Assembly (NCBI RefSeq): GCF_900454495.1
Contig: NZ_UGSI01000002.1
Coordinates: 558,001 to 622,000 of the forward strand
Length of the DNA stretch: 64,000 nt
Origin: Paenibacillus macerans
GTDB lineage: Bacteria; Bacillota; Bacilli; Paenibacillales; Paenibacillaceae
Reading direction: 5' to 3'
Translations under genes and position numbers: made by a program
Shown here: positions 1-8,333 of the stretch, one piece after another
How the letters are laid out: every line of letters begins with the position of its first letter
Numbering within the stretch: position 1 is the first letter of the stretch
Notes under the pieces: model-generated
Seen by the model: only the letters and a program-made list of their open reading frames with translations
What the model was told of the DNA's origin: nothing
Databases searched by the model: none

Positions 1-582
1 GTTTTGGGCCAGAATCGCCTCGTACATCGCTTTGTGCTGGTCGTATAAATGTTCCCAATGCGGATCGGTGGTCAGCCAAAGGACGCGGGTACGGTTGAGG
101 TGGGCGTTCATCTGCTGAATGACGTTCCAGGTGCCCAGCTTGCGGCAACCTCTGAACAGGATACGGTGGAACTCTTCGTCCAGTGCGAACATCGCGTGAT
201 TGTCGTGCCGCCGGATGCTGTCCTGCTGGCGGGCCAGATTGTCCGCGAGCGCGGTTAAGCCTTCCTCCGGGAACTGCTCGCAGGCCAGCCGGATCACGGC
301 GCGCTCCAGCTGTTCCCGCATAAACCGCGCTTCCAGCACAAGCTCCGGGTCGATCAGCGACACGCGCGTGCCGCGCTGCGGCAAAACGACCACCAGCTCC
401 TCCTGGGCCAGCCGGACAAAGCTTTCCCGGACAGGGGTGCGGCTGACGTTGAAAGCCGCGGCCATCTCTTTTTCGGAAAGCGCCGTCCCCGGCGGCAGTT
501 CCAGCGTGACGATCCGCTCCTTCAATTGGCCGTACACCGCGTTCCCGGCCGATCCCGGCTGCGGGAGCCACATGTCGTTCAT
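1..582 (-). CDS. GntR-family (FCD-type) transcriptional regulator, 3' part missing
   Basis: The gene starts at an ATG preceded by GGAGGTG and runs off the left edge of the window; 194 codons are visible. The N-terminus reads as a GntR winged helix: VYGQLKERIVTLELPPGT, then SEKEMAAAFNVSRTPVRE, the classic recognition helix. It is followed by an all-helical FCD-like effector domain (LEARFMREQLERAVIRLAC, LDEEFHRILF). Family members usually control sugar-acid or carboxylate catabolism genes and respond to a small-molecule ligand; the ligand here cannot be told. The partner genes must lie left of the window. A perfect palindrome about 95 bp upstream (677-698) is a likely autoregulatory operator. 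Confidence 0.93.
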   Translation of the reverse strand, partial: MNDMWLPQPGSAGNAVYGQLKERIVTLELPPGTALSEKEMAAAFNVSRTPVRESFVRLAQEELVVVLPQRGTRVSLIDPELVLEARFMREQLERAVIRLACEQFPEEGLTALADNLARQQDSIRRHDNHAMFALDEEFHRILFRGCRKLGTWNVIQQMNAHLNRTRVLWLTTDPHWEHLYDQHKAMYEAILAQN

Positions 583-676
583 TTCATCACCTCCTGAAAG
601 TTTTGTGTGAGATGCCGCATGAAACAACTTCGAGCAAAACTCGCATCGTAAGCGTGGGCTTAGTTTTTAAAGAGTA

Positions 677-698
677 ACTACCATACTTGTATGGTAGT
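677..698. promoter_or_regulatory. Palindromic operator candidate for the GntR regulator
   Basis: ACTACCATAC and GTATGGTAGT form perfect 10-bp arms around a TT centre. The core resembles the TGTATGGTA-type sites of FadR/UxuR-like GntR proteins. It lies upstream of the GntR gene, so autoregulation is the simplest reading. The assignment is inferred from position and symmetry. Confidence 0.6.
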
Positions 699-799
699 GT
701 GGTAAGCACTAATTTGCAAGAACATTTTTTTAATTATTAAATTTTTCTTTATGCGAAAATAGCTGCGTTTATTTTTAGCTCAACCTATAGACTCATCAA

Positions 800-1055
800 G
801 TGTCAGCCACCACCAGCCAATTGCTGGAATGATGAGGACCGTTGGCCCTCAAAATAGCGGCACTTTATGTGCTTATTTTCCGGAGCCTAACGTGTTCAGC
901 ACCATTAGCGGCATTTTTTGTACTTATTTTCCTGTGAACGGTCCAGAACGCCAGTAATTTCCTTCCTACCAGGTAAAATTACGACATAAAATGCCGCTAT
1001 TTCTCTCAAAGGGATGGATATCTCTGGAATAGCGACATTTTTTGCCCTTATTTTG
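800..1055. repeat. Family A intergenic repeat, copy 1
   Basis: This stretch contains four copies of a degenerate dyad of the form AATAGCGGCAT...CTTATTTT, at about 851-880, 903-930, 978-1001 (read as its complement) and 1026-1054. It is similar over its whole length to 58113-58345, including shared flanking words such as GAGGACCGT. Shorter members occur near 13.0, 25.1 and 32.2 kb. All are intergenic. No protein-coding pattern is seen. Confidence 0.75.
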
Positions 1056-1434
1056 GCTCAACCTAATAATCAGCGTTTGACAGGGAGGGCCGGTAAGCGA
1101 TCGTGGCAAGAAATATCGGCAGATCAATATCCGCTGTCCGGACGCTTTGCACGATTATCCCATTTGATCCGGAAGCAGAGAGGAGGGGAAGTTCAGGAGA
1201 AGAAAATAGGTTTGGGAGCAGCAAACATGTTCGAGATCATTAGTTCGAGATCGTTAGACAGATTTATGAGAAGGAGGTTTAGGTGAAGTGAAGCAGATCT
1301 GACGGGAGGAATGGGGTACGACACCGGGAAAAATGAAAGGACCGTGATTAGCCCCTACCCTCGCCCCCGGAACAAGAGGGATAATCGTGCAAAGCAGCAT
1401 GCAGGGATACTAAGACACGAACGCTATCATAATT
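1055..1434. repeat. Long dispersed repeat, copy 1 (about 380 bp)
   Basis: It is nearly identical to 33642-34005 in direct orientation, from GGCTCAACCTAATAATCAGC to CGCTATCATAATT. Differences include scattered substitutions and a length change of roughly 14 bases. Within the copy, an 18-bp perfect inverted repeat joins 1144-1161 and 1378-1395 (GCTTTGCACGATTATCCC and its complement). The open frames inside differ between the two copies and have no recognisable product. It may be a structured RNA or a MITE-like remnant. Confidence 0.8.
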
Positions 1435-1624
1435 TATTTTGTCAAGCACTAATCTCGGTTGTTCCGGGCCCACCTGTGCGCGTCTATTTTGTGCGGATTT
1501 CGAGAATGAGGTTGCGGCCGCTCTGGGAATTTGTTCAATCCTGTTTACGTTCCGGCTAATATTTGATAATATAATTTCAACATTGAAATGCGACTTACGA
1601 TTTTAAATACGTAATTGAATACGT

Positions 1625-1922
1625 AATAATGAAATGCGATGAAGAGAAGAGTAGATAGACGAGTTCTTTTCCAGAGAGCCCCGCTTGCTGAAAAGGGGTA
1701 AAGAGTTGTTTATTGAAGAAAGTCTCAGAGCACCGCATCGGAACCCGAACAGCGGGGGGTGGTGTGGCAGGGGCTCCTGTTACAGAGCTAGAGTATAAGC
1801 GTCGCCCGGGGCGATGCCGTACTCGAAGAGGCTGAAATGGCGACATTTCGGCGAATTTGGGGTGGTACCGCGAGCGTAAATCTCGTCCCTAAGACGGATC
1901 GTCTTGGGGGCGGGATTTTTTT
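1625..1922 (+). ncRNA. T-box leader controlling asd
   Basis: The leader has the expected order of T-box elements. An AGAGTA-type stem I base lies near 1645-1655 and an AGAGAG element follows at about 1674. The apical part contains GCTTGCTGAAAAGGGG. A GGAACCCGAAC segment near 1740-1750 marks the specifier side. The conserved T-box GGGTGGTACCGCG is at 1860-1872, and a terminator hairpin with a T run spans 1883-1922. The regulator binds uncharged tRNA and allows readthrough into asd. The TGGT bulge favours a tRNA with an A discriminator. The specifier codon cannot be fixed by eye: ATC (Ile) and ACC (Thr) are both near the right place. Confidence 0.88.
1883..1922 (+). terminator. T-box-controlled intrinsic terminator
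   Basis: AAGAC...GTCTT extended by CCC/GGG pairs forms the stem, followed by a run of seven T. It is mutually exclusive with the antiterminator that contains the T-box sequence. Confidence 0.8.
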
Positions 1923-2008
1923 GCGCGTATGGCCATACACCAACGCAGCCGGGTTGAATAGTTATTTATCAATATGTGAAAAAGACATGGGGAAAGGGTT
2001 GATACCGG

Positions 2009-3094
2009 ATGACGCAAAAGTTGAAAGTGGGTATTGTCGGGGGAACGGGCATGGTCGGCCAGCGGTTTGTGCTGCTGCTGGACCAGCATCCTTGGTTTGA
2101 GGTGACCGCCATCGCGGCCAGTGCGAGTTCAGCGGGGAAAACGTATGAGGAATCCGTGCAAGGCCGGTGGAAAATGGCGACACCGATTCCGGAAGCCGTC
2201 AAAAATATCGTCGTGCAGGACGCTTCGAAAGTGAATGAAGTGGCCGATCGGGTCGATTTCATTTTTTGCGCGGTCGATATGAAAAAGAATGAAATTCAAG
2301 CGTTGGAAGAAGCGTACGCAAAAACCGGCACGCCCGTCATTTCCAACAATTCGGCCCATCGCTGGACCCCGGACGTTCCGATGGTCATCCCGGAAATCAA
2401 CCCGGGGCATATCGAGGTGATCGAAGCGCAGCGCAAACGGCTGGGCACCAAAACCGGATTTATCGCCGTGAAGCCGAACTGCTCCATCCAGAGCTACGTA
2501 CCGGCCATCCATCCGCTGCTGGACTTCAAGCCGACCCAAGTGGTCGTCTCCACGTACCAGGCGATTTCCGGGGCCGGCAAAAACTTTACCGATTGGCCGG
2601 AAATGCTGGACAACGTCATTCCTTACATCGGCGGCGAGGAAGAAAAAAGCGAGCAAGAGCCGCTGCGCATCTGGGGCAGCATCGAAGGCGGGGAAATCGT
2701 CAAGGCCAACGCGCCTTTGATTACGTCGCAATGCATCCGCGTTCCGGTGACGGACGGCCATCTGGCTACGGTGTTCATCTCCTTCGAGAACAAACCGTCG
2801 AAAGAAGAAGTCCTCGCCCGCTGGCGGCAATTCAAAGGCCGGCCGCAGGAGCTCGAATTGCCGAGCGCGCCGAAGCAGTTCATTACCTATTTTGAAGAAG
2901 AAAATCGGCCGCAAACGAAGCTGGATCGCGACATGGAACGCGGCATGGGCATTTCGGCGGGCCGCCTGCGCGAAGACTCCTTGTACGATTATAAATTCGT
3001 GGGGCTATCGCACAACACGCTGCGCGGCGCGGCGGGCGGCGCCGTGCTGATCGCCGAACTGCTGAAAGCGGAAGGGTACATTCAAGCGAAATAA
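2009..3094 (+). CDS. asd: Aspartate-semialdehyde dehydrogenase, archaeal/fungal-type
   Basis: The enzyme reduces aspartyl phosphate to aspartate semialdehyde with NADPH, the branch point to lysine, diaminopimelate, threonine, methionine and isoleucine. The 361-residue protein has the N-terminal nucleotide loop GGTGMVGQRF (residues 11-20), the catalytic cysteine in VKPNCSIQ (Cys158) and the catalytic histidine in RVPVTDGH (His251). These motifs and the overall length match the archaeal/yeast branch of ASADH rather than the usual bacterial one. A good ribosome site (GGGGAAAGG) precedes the ATG. The gene stands alone behind a T-box leader and ends at a strong hairpin, so expression should follow amino-acid starvation. 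Confidence 0.95.
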   Translation: MTQKLKVGIVGGTGMVGQRFVLLLDQHPWFEVTAIAASASSAGKTYEESVQGRWKMATPIPEAVKNIVVQDASKVNEVADRVDFIFCAVDMKKNEIQALEEAYAKTGTPVISNNSAHRWTPDVPMVIPEINPGHIEVIEAQRKRLGTKTGFIAVKPNCSIQSYVPAIHPLLDFKPTQVVVSTYQAISGAGKNFTDWPEMLDNVIPYIGGEEEKSEQEPLRIWGSIEGGEIVKANAPLITSQCIRVPVTDGHLATVFISFENKPSKEEVLARWRQFKGRPQELELPSAPKQFITYFEEENRPQTKLDRDMERGMGISAGRLREDSLYDYKFVGLSHNTLRGAAGGAVLIAELLKAEGYIQAK

Positions 3095-3130
3095 AAGAGG
3101 CAGTTTAGCGTCTTAACAAGAACAAACAAA

Positions 3131-3174
3131 CGGCAGGCCGGACTTCTACAGAAGTTGCTGGCCTGCCGCTTTTA
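3131..3174. terminator. Terminator between asd and sugar permease 1
   Basis: CGGCAGGCC pairs with GGCCTGCCG around a loop, with T-rich sequence on the right. It ends asd and probably also serves the convergent permease operon. Confidence 0.85.
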
Positions 3175-3224
3175 TATTAGAGGGGATGTTAGCACTTTAT
3201 CCGGCAAAGGCAGGAAGCTTATCC

Positions 3225-4055
3225 TTATCCCTTCACCGCGCCGGCCGTGAGGCCGCTGACGATGTATTTTTGGCCGAATAAATAAAGGATGAATACCGGC
3301 AGCGAAGTCAGCACGAGGTTGGCGAAAATCAGGTTCCAGTCCCGGCTGTATTTGCCGTAGAAATTGTAAATCGATAAAGGCATCGTCCAGGTGGAACTGT
3401 CGGTCAGGAAATACACCGGAATCGTGATATCGTTCCACACGGACATAAACACCATGATGGCCACCGTCGCGTTCACCGGCAGGATCAATGGCGTGACAAT
3501 CCGGAAGAACACGCCGAATACGCTCGATCCTTCGAGAAAAGCGACTTCATCCAGCGCTTTCGGAATCGTTTTGATGAACCCGCTGTACAGGAAGACGCTG
3601 AACGCCGTGTTGAGCGCGGCATAAATGAGAATCACGCTCGTGATGCTGCCGTAGAAGCCCATCCACTGCACGACCCGGATCGTCGTGATCACGGACATCG
3701 GCGCGATCAGCCCCATGAAGAAGTACATGTAAATCGTACCCGCGACTTTCGTCTCCCGGCGCGCCAGAATGAAGGAGGCCGCCGAGGAAGCGACGATGTT
3801 GATGATGGACGAGATCCCCGTAATCCAGACGCTGTTCAGGAACGCCCTGGACAGACCGCCTTCTTCAAATACCCGCACGTAGTTCGCGAACTGCCATTTC
3901 TCAGGCAGCTTCAGGGAAAAGCTGAGCACTTCGGCGCTCGTCTTAAACGAACCGAAGATCAAAATCAGCAGCGGCAATATAATCAGCAGCGAGGCCAGGA
4001 TCAAGATGCCTTCGACGATATAGTTGCGTATGGCGAGTCTGCGCGTGTATCCCAT
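3225..4055 (-). CDS. Sugar ABC transporter permease (CUT1, MalG-like), system 1
   Basis: This 276-residue inner-membrane protein has about six hydrophobic segments. It carries the EAA-type loop near DEVAFLEGSSVFGVFFRIVTPL, which docks the ATPase. The C-terminus GLTAGAVKG is typical of MalG-type permeases. It is the last gene of a leftward operon (binding protein, MalF-like permease, MalG-like permease) and its start overlaps the stop of the preceding gene at TAATG. No ATPase is encoded nearby, so a shared MsmK/MsmX-type ATPase from elsewhere is expected. The substrate is probably an oligosaccharide but is not identifiable from sequence alone. Confidence 0.93.
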   Translation of the reverse strand: MGYTRRLAIRNYIVEGILILASLLIILPLLILIFGSFKTSAEVLSFSLKLPEKWQFANYVRVFEEGGLSRAFLNSVWITGISSIINIVASSAASFILARRETKVAGTIYMYFFMGLIAPMSVITTIRVVQWMGFYGSITSVILIYAALNTAFSVFLYSGFIKTIPKALDEVAFLEGSSVFGVFFRIVTPLILPVNATVAIMVFMSVWNDITIPVYFLTDSSTWTMPLSIYNFYGKYSRDWNLIFANLVLTSLPVFILYLFGQKYIVSGLTAGAVKG

Positions 4056-4927
4056 TATTCTGCGACCTCCTTACGCCGCATGAAGATCAGCAGCGGAATG
4101 GCGATAATCGTCACGGCCACGAACAGCAGCGTGTTGACCGCGGTGCCGAGCCCCCAGTTGCCTTCGCCGAAGGCCCGCATAATGATCGTGCCGACGACCT
4201 GCGAGGCGTTGCCCGGGCCCCCGCCCGTCATGACGTACACTTCCGAAAACACTTTAAGTCCGCCGATCAACGTCAGCATCAGATTGATATTGATCGCCGG
4301 CAGCAGGAGCGGCAGCGTGATTTTAAAGAAGCTTTTCCAGGAGCTGGCCCCGTCGATTCTGGCCGCCTCGTAATATTCCTGGGAAATCGACTGCAGGCCG
4401 GCCAAATAAATGGCCATCTGAAAACCGGCGCTTTGCCAAATCGACACGGCGGCGATCGTCCAGATGACGAGCTGCGGATTGGTCAGCCAAGCCTGGCTGA
4501 GCGAGTGCAGTCCTATCGCTTCAAACATCTGATTGATCGTGCCTTCGGTGCGCAGCATCGGCGTAAACAGGATGCTGATGACGAGAATGCTGAGGATGGA
4601 AGGCGAATAAAAAAGCGCGCGCAGCAGGTTTTTCGTTTTCAAGCGCATGTTTAAAGCGACGGCAAGCAAAATGCCGATCACGTTTTTGCCGACGACGGTG
4701 ACGACGGCGAAGATGACCGTATTTTTAAGCGCCAGGGTAAGCGTTTTGTCGGAGAAAATTTTGCTGAAATTTTCCCAGCCGATAAAGTGGATATCCAGCC
4801 GGTCCAGACGCCAGTCGGTAAAAGAATAGTAAAACCCTATCACCGCCGGGACCACGAAAAATACGGAGTAAATCAGGATGGCCGGTAAAATCAGATAATA
4901 CGAGTATAGGTTTTTCATTGTTTTCAT
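4055..4927 (-). CDS. Sugar ABC transporter permease (CUT1, MalF/UgpA-like), system 1
   Basis: This 290-residue integral membrane protein has about six transmembrane segments. Its EAA loop reads YYEAARIDGASSWKSFFKITLPLL. It would form the membrane channel as a heterodimer with the following MalG-like permease. The first ATG is preceded by GGGGGTG and was kept as the start. The gene lies about 76 bp downstream of the binding-protein gene, consistent with one operon. Confidence 0.93.
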   Translation of the reverse strand: MKTMKNLYSYYLILPAILIYSVFFVVPAVIGFYYSFTDWRLDRLDIHFIGWENFSKIFSDKTLTLALKNTVIFAVVTVVGKNVIGILLAVALNMRLKTKNLLRALFYSPSILSILVISILFTPMLRTEGTINQMFEAIGLHSLSQAWLTNPQLVIWTIAAVSIWQSAGFQMAIYLAGLQSISQEYYEAARIDGASSWKSFFKITLPLLLPAININLMLTLIGGLKVFSEVYVMTGGGPGNASQVVGTIIMRAFGEGNWGLGTAVNTLLFVAVTIIAIPLLIFMRRKEVAE

Positions 4928-5003
4928 GTTCTCACACCCCCATCATAGCCTGGGGCAGCATAAAATCCGGAGATTTTATGCTGCCTTCTTACACCATCGT
5001 CCC

Positions 5004-6338
5004 TTAGAAACCGGGAACCTCTTTATCTTTCATCAGTTGGCTGAATTTTTCATCCCAGGCTTTAAGCACTTCTTCCGGCGTCAAGCCGCCCGCGAATTGG
5101 TCCTGCAGCAATCTGTACAGCTCGCTGCGGTCAACCAGCATGTAAGCGTCCGACGTCAGCACGGTTTTCTTTGGCGTAATGTAATTGTCGACGATTTCCT
5201 GCTTGTATTCCGGCAGCTCCGGCGTCGTGACGTCGCTGAGATTGGATACGTAGCCTTTGGAATCGACAATTTTTTGCGCCACTTCCTTCGAAGCCATGAA
5301 ATCCAGGAACTTCTTCGCTTCCGCCATATGCGGGGCTTTCTTCGGAATGAACAGCTGGCCGCCGAGCGGGCTTGCGCCGAGGCTAGCGTCTTGAGAAGAC
5401 GGGATCGGGAACACGCCCAGCCGCATGGAAGGGTCCTGCTGAGCCACCCCTTCGATCAGCCAATCGCCCATAAATATCATCGCGACTTCCTTGTTCAGGA
5501 ATTTGCCGACCGCCATGTCGTAGCTGTCGCTGAGCACGTCGGCGTTGGTGTAGCCTTTTTTGTACACTTCGTACTGCTGCTGCAGGAACGTTTGGAATTC
5601 CGGAATATCCGACCATTTCCGCTTGTTGCTGTTCAGATCGTCGAAGAACGTCGGATCGTTTTTGGCCGCGAAATCGGCAAACGCGGCGGCCGGCCAGATG
5701 TTAGCGGCCCAATTGTCCTTGTATGGCATAAATACCGGCGTAATTCCGCTTGCCTTGATCTTTTCGCACACGGCCAGGAACTCGTCGAAGTTTTTCGGAA
5801 TCGACAGGCCCAGGTCTTCAAAAATCTGCTTGTTGTACACGACCCCCTGCATGCCCGTGTCCTGGCTGACATGGAAACTGTAAAGATGGCCGTTGGCAGA
5901 CAGCACGTCCTTGTTGACGATCCGGCCGGCCCATGGCTCGTTGTCGAGAATTTCGAAGTTCCGCTCCAGGTTGAGGTCGGTCGTGGCGCTCGCCAGGTTG
6001 TACTGGATAATGTCCGGCGTTTCCTCGACGGCCAATTTGGTCTGCAGCACCGTCGTCGTCTGCTCGGCAGGGATCAGCTGCAGGTTGACGTGAATGTTCG
6101 TTTTTTGCTCAAATTCGTCCAGCAAATCCTGTTGGATAAATGCCGAATCCTGCGAGCTTTTGGAAATGGCCAGCTCGATCGTTACTTTTTTGCCGCCGGC
6201 TCCGTTTCCGCCGTTCTCCCCGCCCGCCGCGCTGCCGGAGCCGCTGCCGCTGCCGCCCGAGCCGCAAGCCGCCAGTGAGATGGACAGCAAGCTGGCCAAG
6301 GCCAGGGCCGTTATTTTTTTCTTGCGGTTGCTGTTCAT
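5004..6338 (-). CDS. Sugar-binding lipoprotein of ABC system 1
   Basis: This is an extracellular solute-binding protein of the CUT1 type, 444 residues. I start it at the internal ATG at 6336-6338 because GGGGGGAT precedes it and a lipoprotein signal peptide follows directly, with lipobox LAAC and Cys25. The mature N-terminus is a glycine/serine-rich linker. Substrate-binding domain 1 features include GVVYNKQIFEDLGLSIPKNFDEF, typical of sugar-binding proteins, and the C-terminal part contains GGQLFIPKKAPHMAEAKKFLDFM. It heads the transporter operon and is divergent from the kinase/regulator pair that probably controls it. A cre-like site and direct repeats lie in the shared promoter region. 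Confidence 0.94.
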   Translation of the reverse strand: MNSNRKKKITALALASLLSISLAACGSGGSGSGSGSAAGGENGGNGAGGKKVTIELAISKSSQDSAFIQQDLLDEFEQKTNIHVNLQLIPAEQTTTVLQTKLAVEETPDIIQYNLASATTDLNLERNFEILDNEPWAGRIVNKDVLSANGHLYSFHVSQDTGMQGVVYNKQIFEDLGLSIPKNFDEFLAVCEKIKASGITPVFMPYKDNWAANIWPAAAFADFAAKNDPTFFDDLNSNKRKWSDIPEFQTFLQQQYEVYKKGYTNADVLSDSYDMAVGKFLNKEVAMIFMGDWLIEGVAQQDPSMRLGVFPIPSSQDASLGASPLGGQLFIPKKAPHMAEAKKFLDFMASKEVAQKIVDSKGYVSNLSDVTTPELPEYKQEIVDNYITPKKTVLTSDAYMLVDRSELYRLLQDQFAGGLTPEEVLKAWDEKFSQLMKDKEVPGF

Positions 6339-6367
6339 AAATGAATCCCCCCGTAAATCGTTTGTTT

Positions 6368-6381
6368 TGAATCCGTTTACA
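6368..6381. promoter_or_regulatory. cre-like catabolite-control site before binding protein 1
   Basis: TGAATCCGTTTACA fits the CcpA consensus TGWAANCGNTNWCA at all but one fixed position. It lies about 30 bp upstream of the binding-protein start, where CcpA would block expression when preferred sugars are present. Confidence 0.55.
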
Positions 6382-6410
6382 ATCCGATTATAAATTTTGC
6401 CCGAGGCAAG

Positions 6411-6429
6411 GTACATGTCTGTACATGAC
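6411..6429. promoter_or_regulatory. Direct repeats, possible binding site of the AraC-type regulator
   Basis: GTACATGTCT is followed at exactly 10 bp by GTACATGACA in the divergent promoter region of system 1. AraC-type regulators often bind direct repeats one or two helical turns apart. The assignment to the adjacent regulator is inferred. Confidence 0.4.
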
Positions 6430-6554
6430 AGTTGATGTGTAAAATCCTGAACTTGAAACCGTTGTCATTTTGCGAATGGCCGTGGTACAGTTAGGACGAG
6501 TCAAAGAGCATCACGAGCTGCGCCCTGGCGGATGGAGGAGGCGAACCGGCAGCC

Positions 6555-8312
6555 ATGATCGTAAAAACCGTACCGCGCAAATATCAGTTCAGCCTGCAAA
6601 CGAAGGTGTTCCTTACGTTTGTCGCCCTGCTTCTGTTTGTGCTCGGCTGCTTTACCGTATACGTCAATCTGATCGTAGTCAAGCCGCTGAAGGAGAAAAC
6701 GGTCGGCGAAACGCGGATGACCGCGGCCAAAGTCAGCGAACAGGTCGATGCTTACATCGACGGTCAGAACCAGCTGTCGCAGCGTATATTGTCCAGCAAA
6801 GATATTTTTGCCCTTTTGGATAAAGACCCGGCGAACGGTGTCGAAATGTTAAATCGCACGCGAAAGCTTAGGGATACGATGTTTCAGGCGATCGGGCCGA
6901 GCATGGCCATCAAAGACATGATCATTTACGACAAACAGGGCAACCTGCTCGTTTCTTATATCGGCTCTCAGCGAAGTCCGCTTACTCTGGAAACCTATTT
7001 GGGAAAAAGCGGCAGGGGCGGGTGGTGGAGCGGCAGCGGATTTATGTTGACCCGCGAGGGTGACACGGTATCGTTTATCCGCGCGATCAACAACCAAAAC
7101 GGCAAAGTGTTCGGTTATCTTTCCATTCAAATGGATCAGGCTTATATCGAAAAAATGACCGAAGGAATCGCCGGAGGAGACGTTTATATCCTTGACGGGC
7201 AAGGCGTGGAAATTACCCGCACCGGCCCGGATACGGACCATGCCGTACTGACCGGGGGGCTAACCGGAAATGGGGTTTACGCCGACAAATTCAATAACTA
7301 CGTGGCCTATTCCCAGTCGCCAAAAACCGGCTGGACCACTTATATCGTGACGCCTAAAAAGGCCGTACTCGGCCCTGTCAATTCGGTCCAATACATTTCG
7401 ATGCTGTTGATTACCTCGCTGATCGTGGTTTCGTTCGTCTATATTTTCTTGTCGACACGCAACTTGCTGCTGCCGATCCGCAAGCTCCGCAGCCAAATTT
7501 GGCGCATTAACTACAGCAATATGAAGGTCAAGGTTGACAGCCGGCCGCAAAACAACGAGCTGATCCTGCTGAACGAAGCTTTCCAGGACCTCATGGAGCG
7601 GCTGCAGGAATCGATCGAACGAGAGAAACTGGCCTTGCACGAAGAGGTCAAAGCGCGCAATTCCGCGCTCCAGGCCCAGATCGCCCCGCATTTCATCCAT
7701 AATGTCCTTTATTTGATCAGCATCGCCGCCCAGGAGGGAAAAACGGAGGTCGTGTCCGATATGTGCAAGCATCTTTCGGACAGCCTGCGTTATATCGTGT
7801 CGTCGCCTTACGCCCATGTGACACTGGCCGATGAACTGGAGCATACGAGACACTACTTGTCTCTCGTTCAGCAAAAATATGAGGATGACTTGGAATGGGA
7901 AATCGAAGCGGACGAATTGTCCCGGGAAATCCAGCTGCCGCGGCTGGTTATTCAGCCTTTTGTAGAGAACTGCGTCGAGCATGCGTTCACGAACACGGAT
8001 CCCCCATGGCGGATCAAAATTACGGTGAAGCAGTTTAACGGGCTGTGGGCCGTCGAAATCAAAGACAACGGGGACGGCTTTCCGCCGGACAAAATCCGCG
8101 AAATTTTGGACAACATTGAGCAGTCCGCTGCGGGCGTGAGCGAAATTCAGAACCACCGGTCGGCCATCGGAAACATGGGAATTGTCAACAGCGTGGGCCG
8201 GCTGAAGCTGATGTACCAGAACAGGCTTTTTTTTAACATTTTCAATCATTCGGACGGGGAAACGGGCGCTACGGTGCAAATCATCGGATCGCTGACGAAG
8301 GATTTCTATTGA
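6555..8312 (+). CDS. Sensor histidine kinase, YesM type
   Basis: This 585-residue membrane kinase has a transmembrane segment near residues 18-40, an extracytoplasmic cache-like sensor, a second segment near 276-297 and a HAMP linker. A His_kinase/HATPase unit follows. The phosphoacceptor is in APHFIHNVL (His379), a variant of the usual NPHFLYN motif. The N box is VENCVEHAF and the G box is DNGDGF. It phosphorylates the response regulator encoded 21 bp downstream. Placement divergent from sugar transporter 1 indicates that it senses that sugar or its binding protein. Confidence 0.95.
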   Translation: MIVKTVPRKYQFSLQTKVFLTFVALLLFVLGCFTVYVNLIVVKPLKEKTVGETRMTAAKVSEQVDAYIDGQNQLSQRILSSKDIFALLDKDPANGVEMLNRTRKLRDTMFQAIGPSMAIKDMIIYDKQGNLLVSYIGSQRSPLTLETYLGKSGRGGWWSGSGFMLTREGDTVSFIRAINNQNGKVFGYLSIQMDQAYIEKMTEGIAGGDVYILDGQGVEITRTGPDTDHAVLTGGLTGNGVYADKFNNYVAYSQSPKTGWTTYIVTPKKAVLGPVNSVQYISMLLITSLIVVSFVYIFLSTRNLLLPIRKLRSQIWRINYSNMKVKVDSRPQNNELILLNEAFQDLMERLQESIEREKLALHEEVKARNSALQAQIAPHFIHNVLYLISIAAQEGKTEVVSDMCKHLSDSLRYIVSSPYAHVTLADELEHTRHYLSLVQQKYEDDLEWEIEADELSREIQLPRLVIQPFVENCVEHAFTNTDPPWRIKITVKQFNGLWAVEIKDNGDGFPPDKIREILDNIEQSAAGVSEIQNHRSAIGNMGIVNSVGRLKLMYQNRLFFNIFNHSDGETGATVQIIGSLTKDFY

Positions 8313-8333
8313 GCATAACAGGAGGGACGGGCG

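Noticed and set aside
1014..1286. Open frame in the long repeat (and its partner at 33631-33855) sharing SWQEISADQYPLSG
   Set aside because: The shared peptide only reflects the DNA repeat; the frames diverge at both ends and have no ribosome site. Treated as non-coding repeat.
1837..2100. Open frame spanning the T-box and the asd start
   Set aside because: It runs through the T-box antiterminator and terminator and overlaps asd in another frame.
4926..6278. A 450-codon open frame antisense to sugar-binding protein 1, and similar long antisense frames over kinase 1, binding protein 2, gdhA, ndh and cydD
   Set aside because: They are mirror frames of GC-rich genes, lack ribosome sites, and translate to Arg/His-rich sequence with no recognisable domain.
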